Position numbers and translations under genes: made by a program. From positions 434,001 to 498,000 of the forward strand of contig NZ_JACRWE010000004.1 of assembly GCF_014323405.1 (NCBI RefSeq): DNA of 64,000 nucleotides, written 5' to 3'. Source of the stretch: Romboutsia faecis (lineage in GTDB: Bacteria; Bacillota; Clostridia; Peptostreptococcales; Peptostreptococcaceae). Positions 18,760 through 27,473 of the stretch are shown in pieces (position 1 is the stretch's first letter; each line of letters opens with the position of its first letter). Under the pieces are notes generated by a model. It made no database searches and was not told the DNA's origin. It saw only the letters and a program-made list of their open reading frames with translations.

Positions 18760-20067
18760 ATGGTTAAGAGCTTTTTACAGTATGCTATACCATCAGCACT
18801 AGCGATGTGTATAGCATCTTTAAATACAGTTTTAGATGGAGTTTTTTTAGGTAAAGGAGTAGGAGATTTAGCTTTAGCATCAGTTAATATTGTAATGCCG
18901 CTTACTATATTATTCTTTGGATTATCAACAATGGTTTCTGTTGGTGGAGGAGCATTAGTTTCAAAAAATTTTGGAGCAAATAATGATGATTATGCTATAA
19001 AGATTTTTAGACAGGTAATAAAATTTTTATTATTAGCAAGTTTATGTCTAAGTATAATATGCTCTTTGTTTGCAGAAAAGATAGTAATTCTTATGGGAGC
19101 TACAGACTCCTTAATTGATTTATCAGCTGAATATCTAAGATATTATTCTATGTTCTGTATTCCTAACTTATTAGGTCTTTCTTTAGCAAGTTTTTTAAGA
19201 AATGACAATAGACCTAATCTTGCAATGATTTCAACAATAATAGGTACTATATGTAATGTTTATTTAAATTATTTATTTATTTTTAAACTAGGTCTAGGAA
19301 TAAAGAGTGCAGCTATAGCAACAGGTTTAGGGCAAATGGTTACAGTGTTAGTACAGATACCTCACTTTTGGGGTAAAAAAGGCAAATTATCTTTTGGTAA
19401 AGCGAAAATAGAAATAGAAATTATAAAGGAAATAATAAAAGTAGGATTCCCATCATTTGTAGCTGAAGTAGCTTTTTCAATAATAATACTAGTTCATAAT
19501 TTAGTATTAGTAAGAGTTGTTGGAGAGATTGGTGTATCGGTGTATGCAATAATTAATTATATTACAACGAATATATATTTAGTTCTATTAGGTGTAACAT
19601 TAGGAGCTCAACCACTTATAAGTTATAGTTTTGGAGCAAAGGAAGAAGATAAAATACTTACTTATTATAAATTGGCAAATACTACAAGCCTATGTATAGC
19701 TACAGTATACTTCTTAACATGTTTAGTTTTTGGAAGGGAAATAATATCGATATTTACCTCTGATATAACAATAATGAATATGTCATATATAGCATTGAAT
19801 CTAACAAATTTAGCATATTTTATTATAGGTATAAACTTAACAACAACGATGTATTACCAAGCAATAGAAATACCTAAGTACTCAAACTTAATAGGTGCAT
19901 TAAGGTCGATTTTGGTTTTACCAATAATATTAATACTTTTAGCAAAGTTATTCAGTATAAATGGTATATGGGTTAGTATGGCAGTATCGGAGCTAATAAC
20001 AGCGTTAATAGCATATAAATTTATAAATATAAAAAAATATACAAAATCTATATCTTATTATGCATAA
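18760..20067 (+). CDS. MATE-family multidrug/cation exporter (first of three)
   Basis: 435-aa membrane protein with about twelve helices in two repeats. It shows the MATE-type start AIPSALAMCIASLNTVLDGVFLGKG, FGLSTMVSVGGGALVSKNFG, and the matching second-half motif GVTLGAQPLISYSFGAKEE. It exports cationic drugs or metabolites by exchange with Na+ or H+. The gene follows a MerR regulator and is probably controlled by it. A ribosome binding site (AAAGGAG) lies about 11 bases before ATG. No terminator hairpin is obvious within the next 160 bases. Confidence 0.88.
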   Translation: MVKSFLQYAIPSALAMCIASLNTVLDGVFLGKGVGDLALASVNIVMPLTILFFGLSTMVSVGGGALVSKNFGANNDDYAIKIFRQVIKFLLLASLCLSIICSLFAEKIVILMGATDSLIDLSAEYLRYYSMFCIPNLLGLSLASFLRNDNRPNLAMISTIIGTICNVYLNYLFIFKLGLGIKSAAIATGLGQMVTVLVQIPHFWGKKGKLSFGKAKIEIEIIKEIIKVGFPSFVAEVAFSIIILVHNLVLVRVVGEIGVSVYAIINYITTNIYLVLLGVTLGAQPLISYSFGAKEEDKILTYYKLANTTSLCIATVYFLTCLVFGREIISIFTSDITIMNMSYIALNLTNLAYFIIGINLTTTMYYQAIEIPKYSNLIGALRSILVLPIILILLAKLFSINGIWVSMAVSELITALIAYKFINIKKYTKSISYYA

Positions 20068-20227
20068 AAGATATTCTCATGACTAATAATTTCAATTAAA
20101 GCGTATTAAAGTAATAAAAATATAGTATATATCCCAATGGAGTACTTATATTTAATTACTATAATATGCTTTCTTTGCATATAAATTATTATGGACAAAG
20201 TTATTTAATATTATTAGGAGGGGGAGT

Positions 20228-21301
20228 ATGTCAAAGAAAAATAATACTAAAGAGATTATGAAGTTTGCAGGTACGTACATATCGGTTTGTATTGGATCTG
20301 GATTTGCGACTGGACAGGAGATCATGCAATTTTTTTCAGCTCATGGAATAGGAAAAAGTGTTTTTTCAGTTTTAGTATGCATGATTATACTATCTTATTG
20401 TGGAGCTAAACTATTAGAGATAGGTAAGAGTGCTAATTTAAGATCATCTAATGATATTTTCAATTACTTATGGGGAGAATCTATAGGTGGTATATTCAAA
20501 CTATTTATGCCGGTATTTTTCCTTTGCAGTTTTGTAGTTATGGTATCTGGAGCAGGTGCATCTATTAATCAGTATTATGGATTAAGTAAGGGGATAGGAA
20601 GTATAATAATGATTACCTTATCACTTATATCAGTTTTATTAGGAATGAACAAAGTAGTAGATATATTAGGTAATATAGGACCTATTATTATAGCTGTATC
20701 TCTGGGTATAGGAATTATCACTATATCAAGAAATTATGACAATCTTTTAAATGCAGAGAATATTATTGCAACTCTCAATGTAACTAAAGCTGTAGATAAC
20801 TGGCATTTAACAGGCATTATTTATAGTGGCCTCAATGTAATTATTGTTACGACTTTTTTAGTAGGAGTAGGAGAAACATCAAGTAATAAAAAAAATTGTA
20901 TTTGGGGAGGTATTATAGGTGGTGTAGCATTTATGGCAGCATGTTTAATTCTAAATCTAGGGATATTATCTGATATAGGAAATATTTGTATGAATGAAAT
21001 ACCAACGCTATATATGGCAGATAAAATAGGACCTATAGTAGGAATTTTATTTTCATTTATTTTAATAGCCGGAATTTATACAACATCAGTTCCACTTTTA
21101 TGGAGCGTATGTAATGGATTTGCTAAAGAAGGCACATGGAAATTTAATTTAATTGCTATTATGTGTTCTATAGTAGCTTTAATTGGGGGTAAAATACCAT
21201 TTTCAGCATTGGTTAATTTTATATATCCTATATCTGGAGCATTAGGCGTGATAATAATAATTGGTATATTTATAAAAAGTATTAACTTAGGAAAATATTA
21301 G
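20228..21301 (+). CDS. YkvI-like polytopic membrane protein (LeuT-fold transporter-like)
   Basis: 357 aa, about ten membrane helices, with no signal peptide cleavage site. The early motif IGSGFATGQEIMQFFSAHG resembles the unwound TM1 glycine region of Na+-coupled amino acid transporters, and VGVGETSSNKKN is characteristic of the YkvI family found in Firmicutes. The substrate is unknown; an amino acid is a fair guess. It has a very strong AGGAGGGGG ribosome binding site and appears monocistronic. Confidence 0.75.
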   Translation: MSKKNNTKEIMKFAGTYISVCIGSGFATGQEIMQFFSAHGIGKSVFSVLVCMIILSYCGAKLLEIGKSANLRSSNDIFNYLWGESIGGIFKLFMPVFFLCSFVVMVSGAGASINQYYGLSKGIGSIIMITLSLISVLLGMNKVVDILGNIGPIIIAVSLGIGIITISRNYDNLLNAENIIATLNVTKAVDNWHLTGIIYSGLNVIIVTTFLVGVGETSSNKKNCIWGGIIGGVAFMAACLILNLGILSDIGNICMNEIPTLYMADKIGPIVGILFSFILIAGIYTTSVPLLWSVCNGFAKEGTWKFNLIAIMCSIVALIGGKIPFSALVNFIYPISGALGVIIIIGIFIKSINLGKY

Positions 21302-21356
21302 AAAAATATATTTATAAGAGTGTACATAAAATTTTGGATAGACAAATTTGGTTAAT

Positions 21357-21517
21357 ATGAATTTAGGTACAGTAATAATAGATTACTTATTTGATTTAGA
21401 AGATAATTTAGGAAAAGCTTTGATAGTTTAAAAGAAAATTTAAAAATAATGCTAATACCTTATGAATATAGTACATTACCTATATTATTAAAAAATCAGA
21501 AAATAACAAAAATTTAG
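21357..21517 (+). pseudogene. Possible short gene remnant with one frameshift
   Basis: A frame from ATG 21357 reads MNLGTVIIDYLFDLEDNLGKAL, stops at about 21430, and is continued in a neighbouring frame by DSLKENLKIMLIPYEYSTLP to TAG 21517. There is no good ribosome binding site and no family is recognised. It may be a decayed gene or chance in AT-rich DNA. The rest of 21302-21589 shows nothing except a TATAAT-like element just before the larA-type gene. Confidence 0.25.
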
Positions 21518-21589
21518 AAAAATTAATGATGTATTTATTATAGAATGATATAATAAATAAAAACTATAAAAACTAGAAGGAGAGTATAT

Positions 21590-22876
21590 ATGGGGGAATG
21601 TAGTTTTAAATATGGAAATGATAAATTAAATACATTCATTAAGGATGAGCATGTAATTCAAACATTAAAGCCACAGCAAGTAGAAAAGATAAAATATATA
21701 GAGGATGAAGTATATAGAGTGCTAGACAATCCAATAGGAACTATGCCACTAAAGGATATTGTTAAACAAGGAGAGAAGGTAGCAATCATAGTAAGTGATA
21801 TAACTAGAGTTTGGATGAAAAGTAATAAGTTTGTTATTCATATAGTTAATTATCTTTCAGAATTAGGCATAAAAGATGAAGATATATTTGTAGTAATTGC
21901 ATTAGGTGGACATAGAAAAAGCACAAAAGAAGAAATGATAGCAATAGTAGGAGAAGAAGTAATCAATAGAATTAAAGTATATGACCATGAATGTGAAGAT
22001 AAAGAAGAATTAGTTTATCTAGGGGAATCAAGTAAAAAAACTCCTATTTATTTAAATAAAAGAGTATATGAAGCTGATAGAGTTATATTAACAGGGGGAG
22101 TAGTATTCCATATATTTGCAGGATTTGGCGGTGGAGCTAAATCAATACTACCAGGAGTTGTAGGAATAGAAACAATACAGGCAAATCATAGATTAAGTTT
22201 TAATCCAGGAAAATCTAGTGGATTAAATCTAAATGCAGGACCGAATAGAGTAGAAGGAAATCCGTTGAGAGAAGATATGAATGAAGTTTGTAAAATAGTA
22301 AATCCAGACTTTCTATTTAATGCAATATTAGATACAGATGGAGATTTTATAAAGTTTGTTGCAGGGCACTATTATGATGCATGGTATGAGGGCTGTATGT
22401 TCATAAGAAATCTTTATGGGGTACGAGTGAAAAATCAAGCTGATATAATAGTAGCATCAGCTGGTGGGTATCCAAAAGATATTAATTTATATCAAACTAT
22501 AAAAACAATGGATAATGCTTTGTATGGGGGAAAAGAAAATAGTGTATTAATTCTTTTAAGTGAGTGTAGAGATGGACTAGGTGCAGATGAATTTGCTGAC
22601 TGGTTTAAATATAAAACATTAGAGGATATGGAAAAAGCATTAAAAGAGAATTTTACAGTACCTGGATATGCAGCATATAAAACAGCTTATACAGCTAGGT
22701 ATAGAAAAGTTATACTTCTATCAGATATAGATGACAATATAATAAAAGATTTCAACATGATACCGTGTCATAATTTAGATGATGCTATGAATATGGCATA
22801 TGAAATTTGTAAAGAAGAAAATCCAAAGGTAATATTAATGCCTTATGGAGGTAATACATTACCGATTTCGATATAA
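21590..22876 (+). CDS. larA: LarA-type nickel-dependent lactate (2-hydroxyacid) racemase family protein
   Basis: 428-aa protein of the DUF2088/LarA family. The N-terminal domain has VAIIVSDITRVW, and the cofactor domain has the signature HIFAGFGGGAKSILPG, whose lysine corresponds to the residue that carries the nickel-pincer nucleotide in LarA. It would interconvert D/L lactate or another 2-hydroxyacid. The cofactor genes larB, larC and larE are not in the window, and the gene stands alone between a YkvI-like transporter and a terminator, so the exact substrate is uncertain. Starts at ATG 21590 after AGAAGGAGAG. Confidence 0.8.
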   Translation: MGECSFKYGNDKLNTFIKDEHVIQTLKPQQVEKIKYIEDEVYRVLDNPIGTMPLKDIVKQGEKVAIIVSDITRVWMKSNKFVIHIVNYLSELGIKDEDIFVVIALGGHRKSTKEEMIAIVGEEVINRIKVYDHECEDKEELVYLGESSKKTPIYLNKRVYEADRVILTGGVVFHIFAGFGGGAKSILPGVVGIETIQANHRLSFNPGKSSGLNLNAGPNRVEGNPLREDMNEVCKIVNPDFLFNAILDTDGDFIKFVAGHYYDAWYEGCMFIRNLYGVRVKNQADIIVASAGGYPKDINLYQTIKTMDNALYGGKENSVLILLSECRDGLGADEFADWFKYKTLEDMEKALKENFTVPGYAAYKTAYTARYRKVILLSDIDDNIIKDFNMIPCHNLDDAMNMAYEICKEENPKVILMPYGGNTLPISI

Positions 22877-22936
22877 GTAAAAAAGCTATTTTAAAGTAGA
22901 TATTATTTACCTTAAAATAGCTTTTTTACTTATATC
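22871..22936. terminator. Very strong bidirectional terminator overlapping the larA stop codon
   Basis: A perfect 24-bp stem (22871-22894 with 22912-22935), with A-runs on the left arm and T-runs on the right arm. It includes the TAA at 22874-22876. Because it is symmetrical it could also stop transcripts coming from the minus-strand GtrA gene. Confidence 0.9.
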
Positions 22937-23004
22937 TTATAAATTTAGATAGTTTAGAGAATGTCAACTAATCGAAGTGAATCTTTTATTTTAATTAAAA
23001 ATAA

Positions 23005-23433
23005 CTATTTTAACTTTGGATTGTTTATAACAAATTTCATTAAGAAAAATACTGGTATGGTAGATACAACTGGTGCTAGCATTGGTGCAAATACTTTACT
23101 TATATTTAATACATTAACCATTAGTAAAATAACTCCCATATTTAATACATATTCAAATATATAAACCAAGAATGTAAGTAAAAATTTCTTGAAAGAAAGG
23201 TTATTATTTTTAAATGTATATTTTGAATTTAAAAAATATGAAGCTGTTATGCTAATGACACTTACTATTGTATATGCTATTAAATAATTCATTTTTAATC
23301 CAAGAAATAATATAAGATAAAATATTTGAGATATCCAGAAATTACTTATACCTATTATATTAAATCTTATATACTCAACAAACTTAGATTTGGTATTTTT
23401 TAAGTTAAAAGAAAAATGCTTATTCATTTTCAT
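23005..23433 (-). CDS. GtrA-like family membrane protein
   Basis: 142 aa with four predicted membrane helices. The family pattern is visible: EYIRFNIIGISNFWISQIFY, then SYFLNSKYTFK (the F-N-[RK]-x-[WY]-T-F motif) and a second helical pair. GtrA-like proteins are thought to help flip or transfer polyprenyl-linked sugars across the membrane, usually beside a glycosyltransferase. None is next to this copy. The ribosome binding site AAAGGAG lies about 8 bases before the ATG on the minus strand. It is transcribed away from the DUF134 gene. Confidence 0.8.
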   Translation of the reverse strand: MKMNKHFSFNLKNTKSKFVEYIRFNIIGISNFWISQIFYLILFLGLKMNYLIAYTIVSVISITASYFLNSKYTFKNNNLSFKKFLLTFLVYIFEYVLNMGVILLMVNVLNISKVFAPMLAPVVSTIPVFFLMKFVINNPKLK

Positions 23434-23758
23434 AATCTCCTTTTAAATTGTAATATAAGTAATTATATAATAATAAAAAAAAGTTGTATATACAGGTTAT
23501 TATGCCTAAAATTTAAAATCAAATTATAAATATTAGATACATATCTTTGAATATATCTAATATTTATAATTGAAATGTTAGTAATATTGTTTCACTTGAT
23601 ATGATTACCATTATATTTTTAAAATCAGCAAATATAATGGTAAAAATGAATATATATATATGAGACATAGTTAAAAATACATAATTCATATTCTATAATT
23701 GATTTAAATTATAACTTACTTAAATGCTAAGGGAACTATGATTTTTGGAGGTTTAGTT
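23434..23758. repeat. Divergent intergenic region holding two long perfect hairpins
   Basis: Between the GtrA-like gene (-) and the DUF134 gene (+). Inverted repeat 1 pairs 23522-23539 with 23554-23571 (18 bp, no mismatch). Inverted repeat 2 pairs 23605-23618 with 23630-23643 (14 bp, TTACCATTATATTT). Neither is followed by a clear T-run facing a gene end, and both lie upstream of gene starts, so they are not ordinary terminators. They could be operators, leader structures or remnants of small inverted-repeat elements. Confidence 0.6.
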
Positions 23759-24214
23759 ATGAAACAACCTAGAAAATATGATTATAGAAGCTATTTGCCA
23801 GAGAAGATATATTTTGAATATCTAATGAGAAATGATGAATTAGAAGAAATAAAGTTAACTAAGGAAGAAATGGAAGCTATAAATTTAAAAGATGTAAAGG
23901 GATATACTAAAAGAGAATGCTCAAAAAAAATGGGGATATCAAGGAAAAACTTTCAAATTTTAATAGAGGAAGCTCGAAAAAAAATTTCAAGGGCATTAAT
24001 CGAAGGAAAGTCAATAAAGCTAATTTTAGAAGAAGAAGTTGAGGAAGAAGATTTACATGACGTAAAAGCCTGTAAATTTAGATGTGCCATATGTGGATAT
24101 ATTTACTATGTAAATTATGAATATCAAGACATTGTTTGTCCGAAGTGTAATTCAAGAAAAGTGATGTCAAGTGAAGATGCTGGATTTATCAAAAAATGGT
24201 CATATAAGAAGTAG
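23759..24214 (+). CDS. DUF134/UPF0251-type DNA-binding protein with C-terminal zinc ribbon
   Basis: 151 aa. It opens with KQPRKYDYRSYLPEKIYF, then the helix-turn-helix typical of UPF0251 (TKEEMEAINLKDVKGYTKRE and KKMGISRKNFQILIEEARKK), a short acidic stretch (EEEVEEED), and a zinc ribbon with paired cysteines CAIC and CPKC, plus nearby C residues. Probably a transcription factor, with unknown targets. An ATG at 23738 is also in frame, but GGAGG lies inside that extension with correct spacing to ATG 23759. The two hairpins upstream are candidate self-regulatory sites (inference). Confidence 0.8.
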   Translation: MKQPRKYDYRSYLPEKIYFEYLMRNDELEEIKLTKEEMEAINLKDVKGYTKRECSKKMGISRKNFQILIEEARKKISRALIEGKSIKLILEEEVEEEDLHDVKACKFRCAICGYIYYVNYEYQDIVCPKCNSRKVMSSEDAGFIKKWSYKK

Positions 24215-24319
24215 ATAATAATTGACTTAGTAATTTTAGTCTGATATTATTACTTTAATGCCACAATCATATAACTTGAATCTTTTATTCAAGATTTTAG
24301 GAATAGAGGAGATGACAAG

Positions 24320-24526
24320 GTGAAAATATTAGACACAGTAATAATAGGAATAGATTTAATGCTATTTATGTATTTTTATAATGTAGCAATAAATACGACT
24401 GATATGACAACAAGATTAATATCTTGTGCAGCTATGACTTTTGAAGTTTATTTTATTAGAAAACATATAAAAATAATGAGAAAGATAAATATAGCAAAAG
24501 ATGAAAATGTAACGAAAGATAAGTAA
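24320..24526 (+). CDS. Small hydrophobic protein of unknown function
   Basis: 68 aa starting at GTG 24320 with GAGGAG eight bases upstream. The first ~45 residues form one or two membrane segments (TVIIGIDLMLFMYFYNVAIN and RLISCAAMTFEVYFI), followed by a basic tail IRKHIKIMRKIN. No family is recognised. It follows the DUF134 gene by 105 bases and ends in its own terminator, which with the good ribosome binding site argues that it is real. Confidence 0.65.
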   Translation: MKILDTVIIGIDLMLFMYFYNVAINTTDMTTRLISCAAMTFEVYFIRKHIKIMRKINIAKDENVTKDK

Positions 24527-24537
24527 TAGTTAATAAT

Positions 24538-24566
24538 AAAAGTACCTAAATTTAGGTGCTTTTTTA
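24538..24566 (+). terminator. Intrinsic terminator after the small membrane protein gene
   Basis: AGTACCTAAA pairs with TTTAGGTGCT (one G-T pair), with AAA before and TTTTTT after. Confidence 0.85.
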
Positions 24567-24673
24567 ATTCTTTAAAATTTTTATATGTATAGATCTTATA
24601 TTAAATTAATTATGGTAAATTATAAATTTAAAAAGGAAAATAATAAATATATTATTTTACATAGGAGGAAGAT

Positions 24674-25549
24674 ATGAAGAGACAATTTGAAATTAGTTAT
24701 TCTTTTGGATATGTATATGACAAAAGTAAATTAGTTGCTATGTATCCAGTTGGTACAAATATAATTAATGAAGATGAATATGAAATGGAGGTTGAAGTAG
24801 CATTTTTAGAAGATGGTATAGAAGCAGCTTTTGAAGATGAAGATATAAAGATTGCAAATGACACAATGAAGCCATTAGAAATGTTTTTAATGAAACCTAA
24901 TAAAATTATACCTTTTGTGGAAAACATAAAGGATGCTAATACTAAAGAAGAATTAAGTAAATTAGTAAAAGAATTTGATGAAGAATATGAAATGAAAAAT
25001 AACTACATAGAAAAAGGTTATAAAATAGTAGATTTTTATGACGTATTTAAAAATGTAGTAGATTTTATTCCGCAAGAGAATTTAGAGAATTTAAATATAC
25101 TAAAAATAGAATATGATGATTTTAGATTGGATGATTTTCTAAATGACATAAGGAATAATTTAGATGAAGTAATGGATAGTGACTTAATACCTTTAGCAAT
25201 GGAAAAAAGCAATCATACTCCAAGATTATTTGTAAAATCGAAAAATAATGAAAGTAATAGTTTTTATGTACCATTTGCAGTAAATGGAAGCTCTCAAAAT
25301 ACAAAAATAGTTTGTGCAAATAAAGAGAAGATAGATGATGTAAATATAGATATAGGAGATTTAGAGATATCTATGACGAAGGACGCAGGTTATATTATTG
25401 AAAGAACAAATAATATATTGACTTTCAAAATAAGCAATTTTAATAGTCAAACAGAAAATAATAATCAGATAACTCAAATTGTTGACTATGCTGGGAAAAT
25501 AAAGCCTATGATGATAGAGTTTTTAAATTCATATATTAAAAATATTTAA
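24674..25549 (+). CDS. Hypothetical acidic cytoplasmic protein
   Basis: 291 aa with no signal peptide or membrane helix. No known family was recognised. It is strongly acidic in the first half (EDEYEMEVEVAFLEDGIEAAFEDEDIK), has predicted helices in the middle, and a beta-rich stretch near 200-270 (FYVPFAVNGSS, DIGDLEISMTKDAGYIIERT). The start follows a clear TAGGAGGAAG. It precedes a lipoprotein gene by 89 bases on the same strand, and no terminator was seen between them, so they may be co-transcribed. Confidence 0.75.
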   Translation: MKRQFEISYSFGYVYDKSKLVAMYPVGTNIINEDEYEMEVEVAFLEDGIEAAFEDEDIKIANDTMKPLEMFLMKPNKIIPFVENIKDANTKEELSKLVKEFDEEYEMKNNYIEKGYKIVDFYDVFKNVVDFIPQENLENLNILKIEYDDFRLDDFLNDIRNNLDEVMDSDLIPLAMEKSNHTPRLFVKSKNNESNSFYVPFAVNGSSQNTKIVCANKEKIDDVNIDIGDLEISMTKDAGYIIERTNNILTFKISNFNSQTENNNQITQIVDYAGKIKPMMIEFLNSYIKNI

Positions 25550-25638
25550 ATAAATTAGTATATTACCATTGATTTTGAAAAATAATAATCTTATCAAATT
25601 TATTATTCTAAATTAGCTTAATCAGAAAGGATTTAAAT

Positions 25639-26769
25639 ATGATTAGAAAAAGGTTTTTTATATTAATGGTAATTTTAATATGTACAATAGGATTAATATC
25701 CTGTAACAGAAATGAAAAAACAGAAATAAACCCTATTGATATGGAGGTTAATATAGGACAATTACCTTATGATGATTTAGAAAAAGAATGGTCAGTTATG
25801 AATATGGATAAATATATTTTAAGAACTGCTCAACAAATATGGAGCACTTGGTCCAGTGTGGATAAGATATGGCCAGGTGTAGATTTCTCGAAATATAATG
25901 TCTTATATGTTTCCACAGATGGAGAGAATGCTTGGTTAATAAATCCTAAAAATGAAATAACGAAATTTAGTGGAAAAGATTTACCTGATAAATTTAAGGC
26001 TACAGGTGAAGAAATGAGTTTTACAAGTTCAGAAGAGACTTTAAATGGAAAACCAACTATAAAGGTAGAGGTAAATCCGAAAATGTTTGAAGAACCGTAT
26101 AGTGTTAGCGAATTTAAATCATTACCAACTGGTACGAATTTATTTCCTTTTACTGTTCATGAGGAATTTCATCATTATCAAAATACCTGGAAAATTAATG
26201 ATATAAATCAAGAAGAGTTATTGCAAGAAGGGATTGAAAATTTTGAAGCGAGACAAGAAAGACTTGAAATTTTAAATTGTTTAAATAAAGCTGTATTGGA
26301 CCCAGATAAAGAAACACAGTACCTAGAAGCTGCAAAATGGTGGTTTAATAAGTATAAAATGGATAATGAAAAAGAATATAATATGATCAAAAGTATAGAT
26401 ATTTTAGAAGGTACAGCTAGATACTTTGATATGGCAGTTAATGTTAGGTCAATAAAAGGAATGGATATTAGCGAAGATGAAGTCTTTAAAGTATATCAAA
26501 ATATGGTAAGGGAAGACTATACATTTTCATCAGATAGATTTTTCGGATTACCAGATGAAGAGTCCTATGATATTGGTGGTTTATGTGGTATTATTTTAGA
26601 AAAACAAAATAATAAAGAATGGAAAAAAGAGTCTGAAAATGGAACACCACCATTAGAAATCCTTTTAAAGAATTATAAACAAACACCTCAAGAGCCCTCA
26701 CCTGAAGTTAAGAAAATTATAGAGGATATAAAATTAAAAAGAGAGCAATTAAATAACGAAGAAGAATAA
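25639..26769 (+). CDS. Lipoprotein with HEXXH metalloprotease-like motif
   Basis: 376 aa. The N-terminus is a lipoprotein signal: RKR, a hydrophobic core, and the lipobox LISC with the modified Cys near residue 21. The mature part contains FPFTVHEEFHHYQNTW, a HEXXH zinc-binding motif (about residues 174-178), and further on a Glu in ILEGTARYFDMAV that could be the third ligand of a gluzincin. The family was not recognised. A surface-anchored metallopeptidase is a reasonable inference. Ribosome binding site AGAAAGGAT. It ends in a strong terminator shared with the convergent coat gene. Confidence 0.75.
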   Translation: MIRKRFFILMVILICTIGLISCNRNEKTEINPIDMEVNIGQLPYDDLEKEWSVMNMDKYILRTAQQIWSTWSSVDKIWPGVDFSKYNVLYVSTDGENAWLINPKNEITKFSGKDLPDKFKATGEEMSFTSSEETLNGKPTIKVEVNPKMFEEPYSVSEFKSLPTGTNLFPFTVHEEFHHYQNTWKINDINQEELLQEGIENFEARQERLEILNCLNKAVLDPDKETQYLEAAKWWFNKYKMDNEKEYNMIKSIDILEGTARYFDMAVNVRSIKGMDISEDEVFKVYQNMVREDYTFSSDRFFGLPDEESYDIGGLCGIILEKQNNKEWKKESENGTPPLEILLKNYKQTPQEPSPEVKKIIEDIKLKREQLNNEEE

Positions 26770-26781
26770 GGTATTTAAAAT

Positions 26782-26833
26782 AATAAAAAGAAAAGTTGAT
26801 TTCAAAATAGAAATCAACTTTTCTTTTTATTAT
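26782..26833. terminator. Bidirectional terminator between the lipoprotein and CotF-like genes
   Basis: A perfect 22-bp stem (26782-26803 with 26810-26831) with a 6-nt loop AAAATA. The A-rich left arm and T-rich right arm suit both directions. Confidence 0.9.
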
Positions 26834-26845
26834 TGAAGTTTATAG

Positions 26846-27349
26846 TTATTGCTGATTATACATTCCATGGCTAGACATATAATCATAAATTTTTTTGCCA
26901 TGTTCTTGTTCTTCTGTTTGAATATGGTTTAAAACATTTCTTACATTTTCATCTCTAAATTCAAAGATTGCTGTATTGTATGTAGAAGAGACATATTTTT
27001 CAGTTGATAGTAAGTCAGTACAAAGTATTTTATCTTCTTGATTGTAAGATGGCATTTGAGGATTTACATTTATATTGTTTTTTAATGTATTTCCTTGCAT
27101 TTGAATACTTTGTTGTGGTTGATTATTTTGTTGATTTTGTTTACTTCCAGTGCTAGGAACTGTTCCATTTAGTAATTGGTTAATGCTGTTTAAATGTTGT
27201 TGTTCTTGTTGTTCTAATTGGTTAAATAAAGATTTTAAATTAGGATAACTAGCTTTTTCTGCTGCTTGTTTATACTTATTTACACAAAGTTCTTCATGTT
27301 CTTTTTCATCTTGTAGTAACATTCTTTCTTTATTATTTAAATTAATCAT
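26846..27349 (-). CDS. CotF-like spore coat protein
   Basis: Ferritin-like/CotF-family coat protein, 167 aa. Two helical pairs are separated by a Gln/Asn-rich linker (SKQNQQNNQPQQSIQMQ). The first pair has EKEHEELCVNKYKQAAEKA and LEQQEQQHLNSINQLL. The second has LLSTEKYVSSTYNTAIFEF and IQTEEQEHGKKIYDYM. Such proteins are made in sporulating cells and sit in the spore coat, supporting a spore-forming host. A TTG at 27364 is in frame, but GGAGGTG spans the extension and fits ATG 27349. Control by a sporulation sigma factor is likely but no promoter was identified. Confidence 0.85.
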   Translation of the reverse strand: MINLNNKERMLLQDEKEHEELCVNKYKQAAEKASYPNLKSLFNQLEQQEQQHLNSINQLLNGTVPSTGSKQNQQNNQPQQSIQMQGNTLKNNINVNPQMPSYNQEDKILCTDLLSTEKYVSSTYNTAIFEFRDENVRNVLNHIQTEEQEHGKKIYDYMSSHGMYNQQ

Positions 27350-27473
27350 GAAAAACACCTCCAATCTTATTTTGCATATAATCTTATAAATTATTCCCTA
27401 GTGAACATAGATTTTAATTTATTGTAAAAAATAATATAAATAGTTTAAAGATAGTGAATAAGGAGAAATTCGT

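Noticed and set aside
22961..23164. 67-codon plus-strand frame opposite the GtrA-like gene
   Set aside because: Mostly antisense to the GtrA-like coding sequence, with no ribosome binding site.
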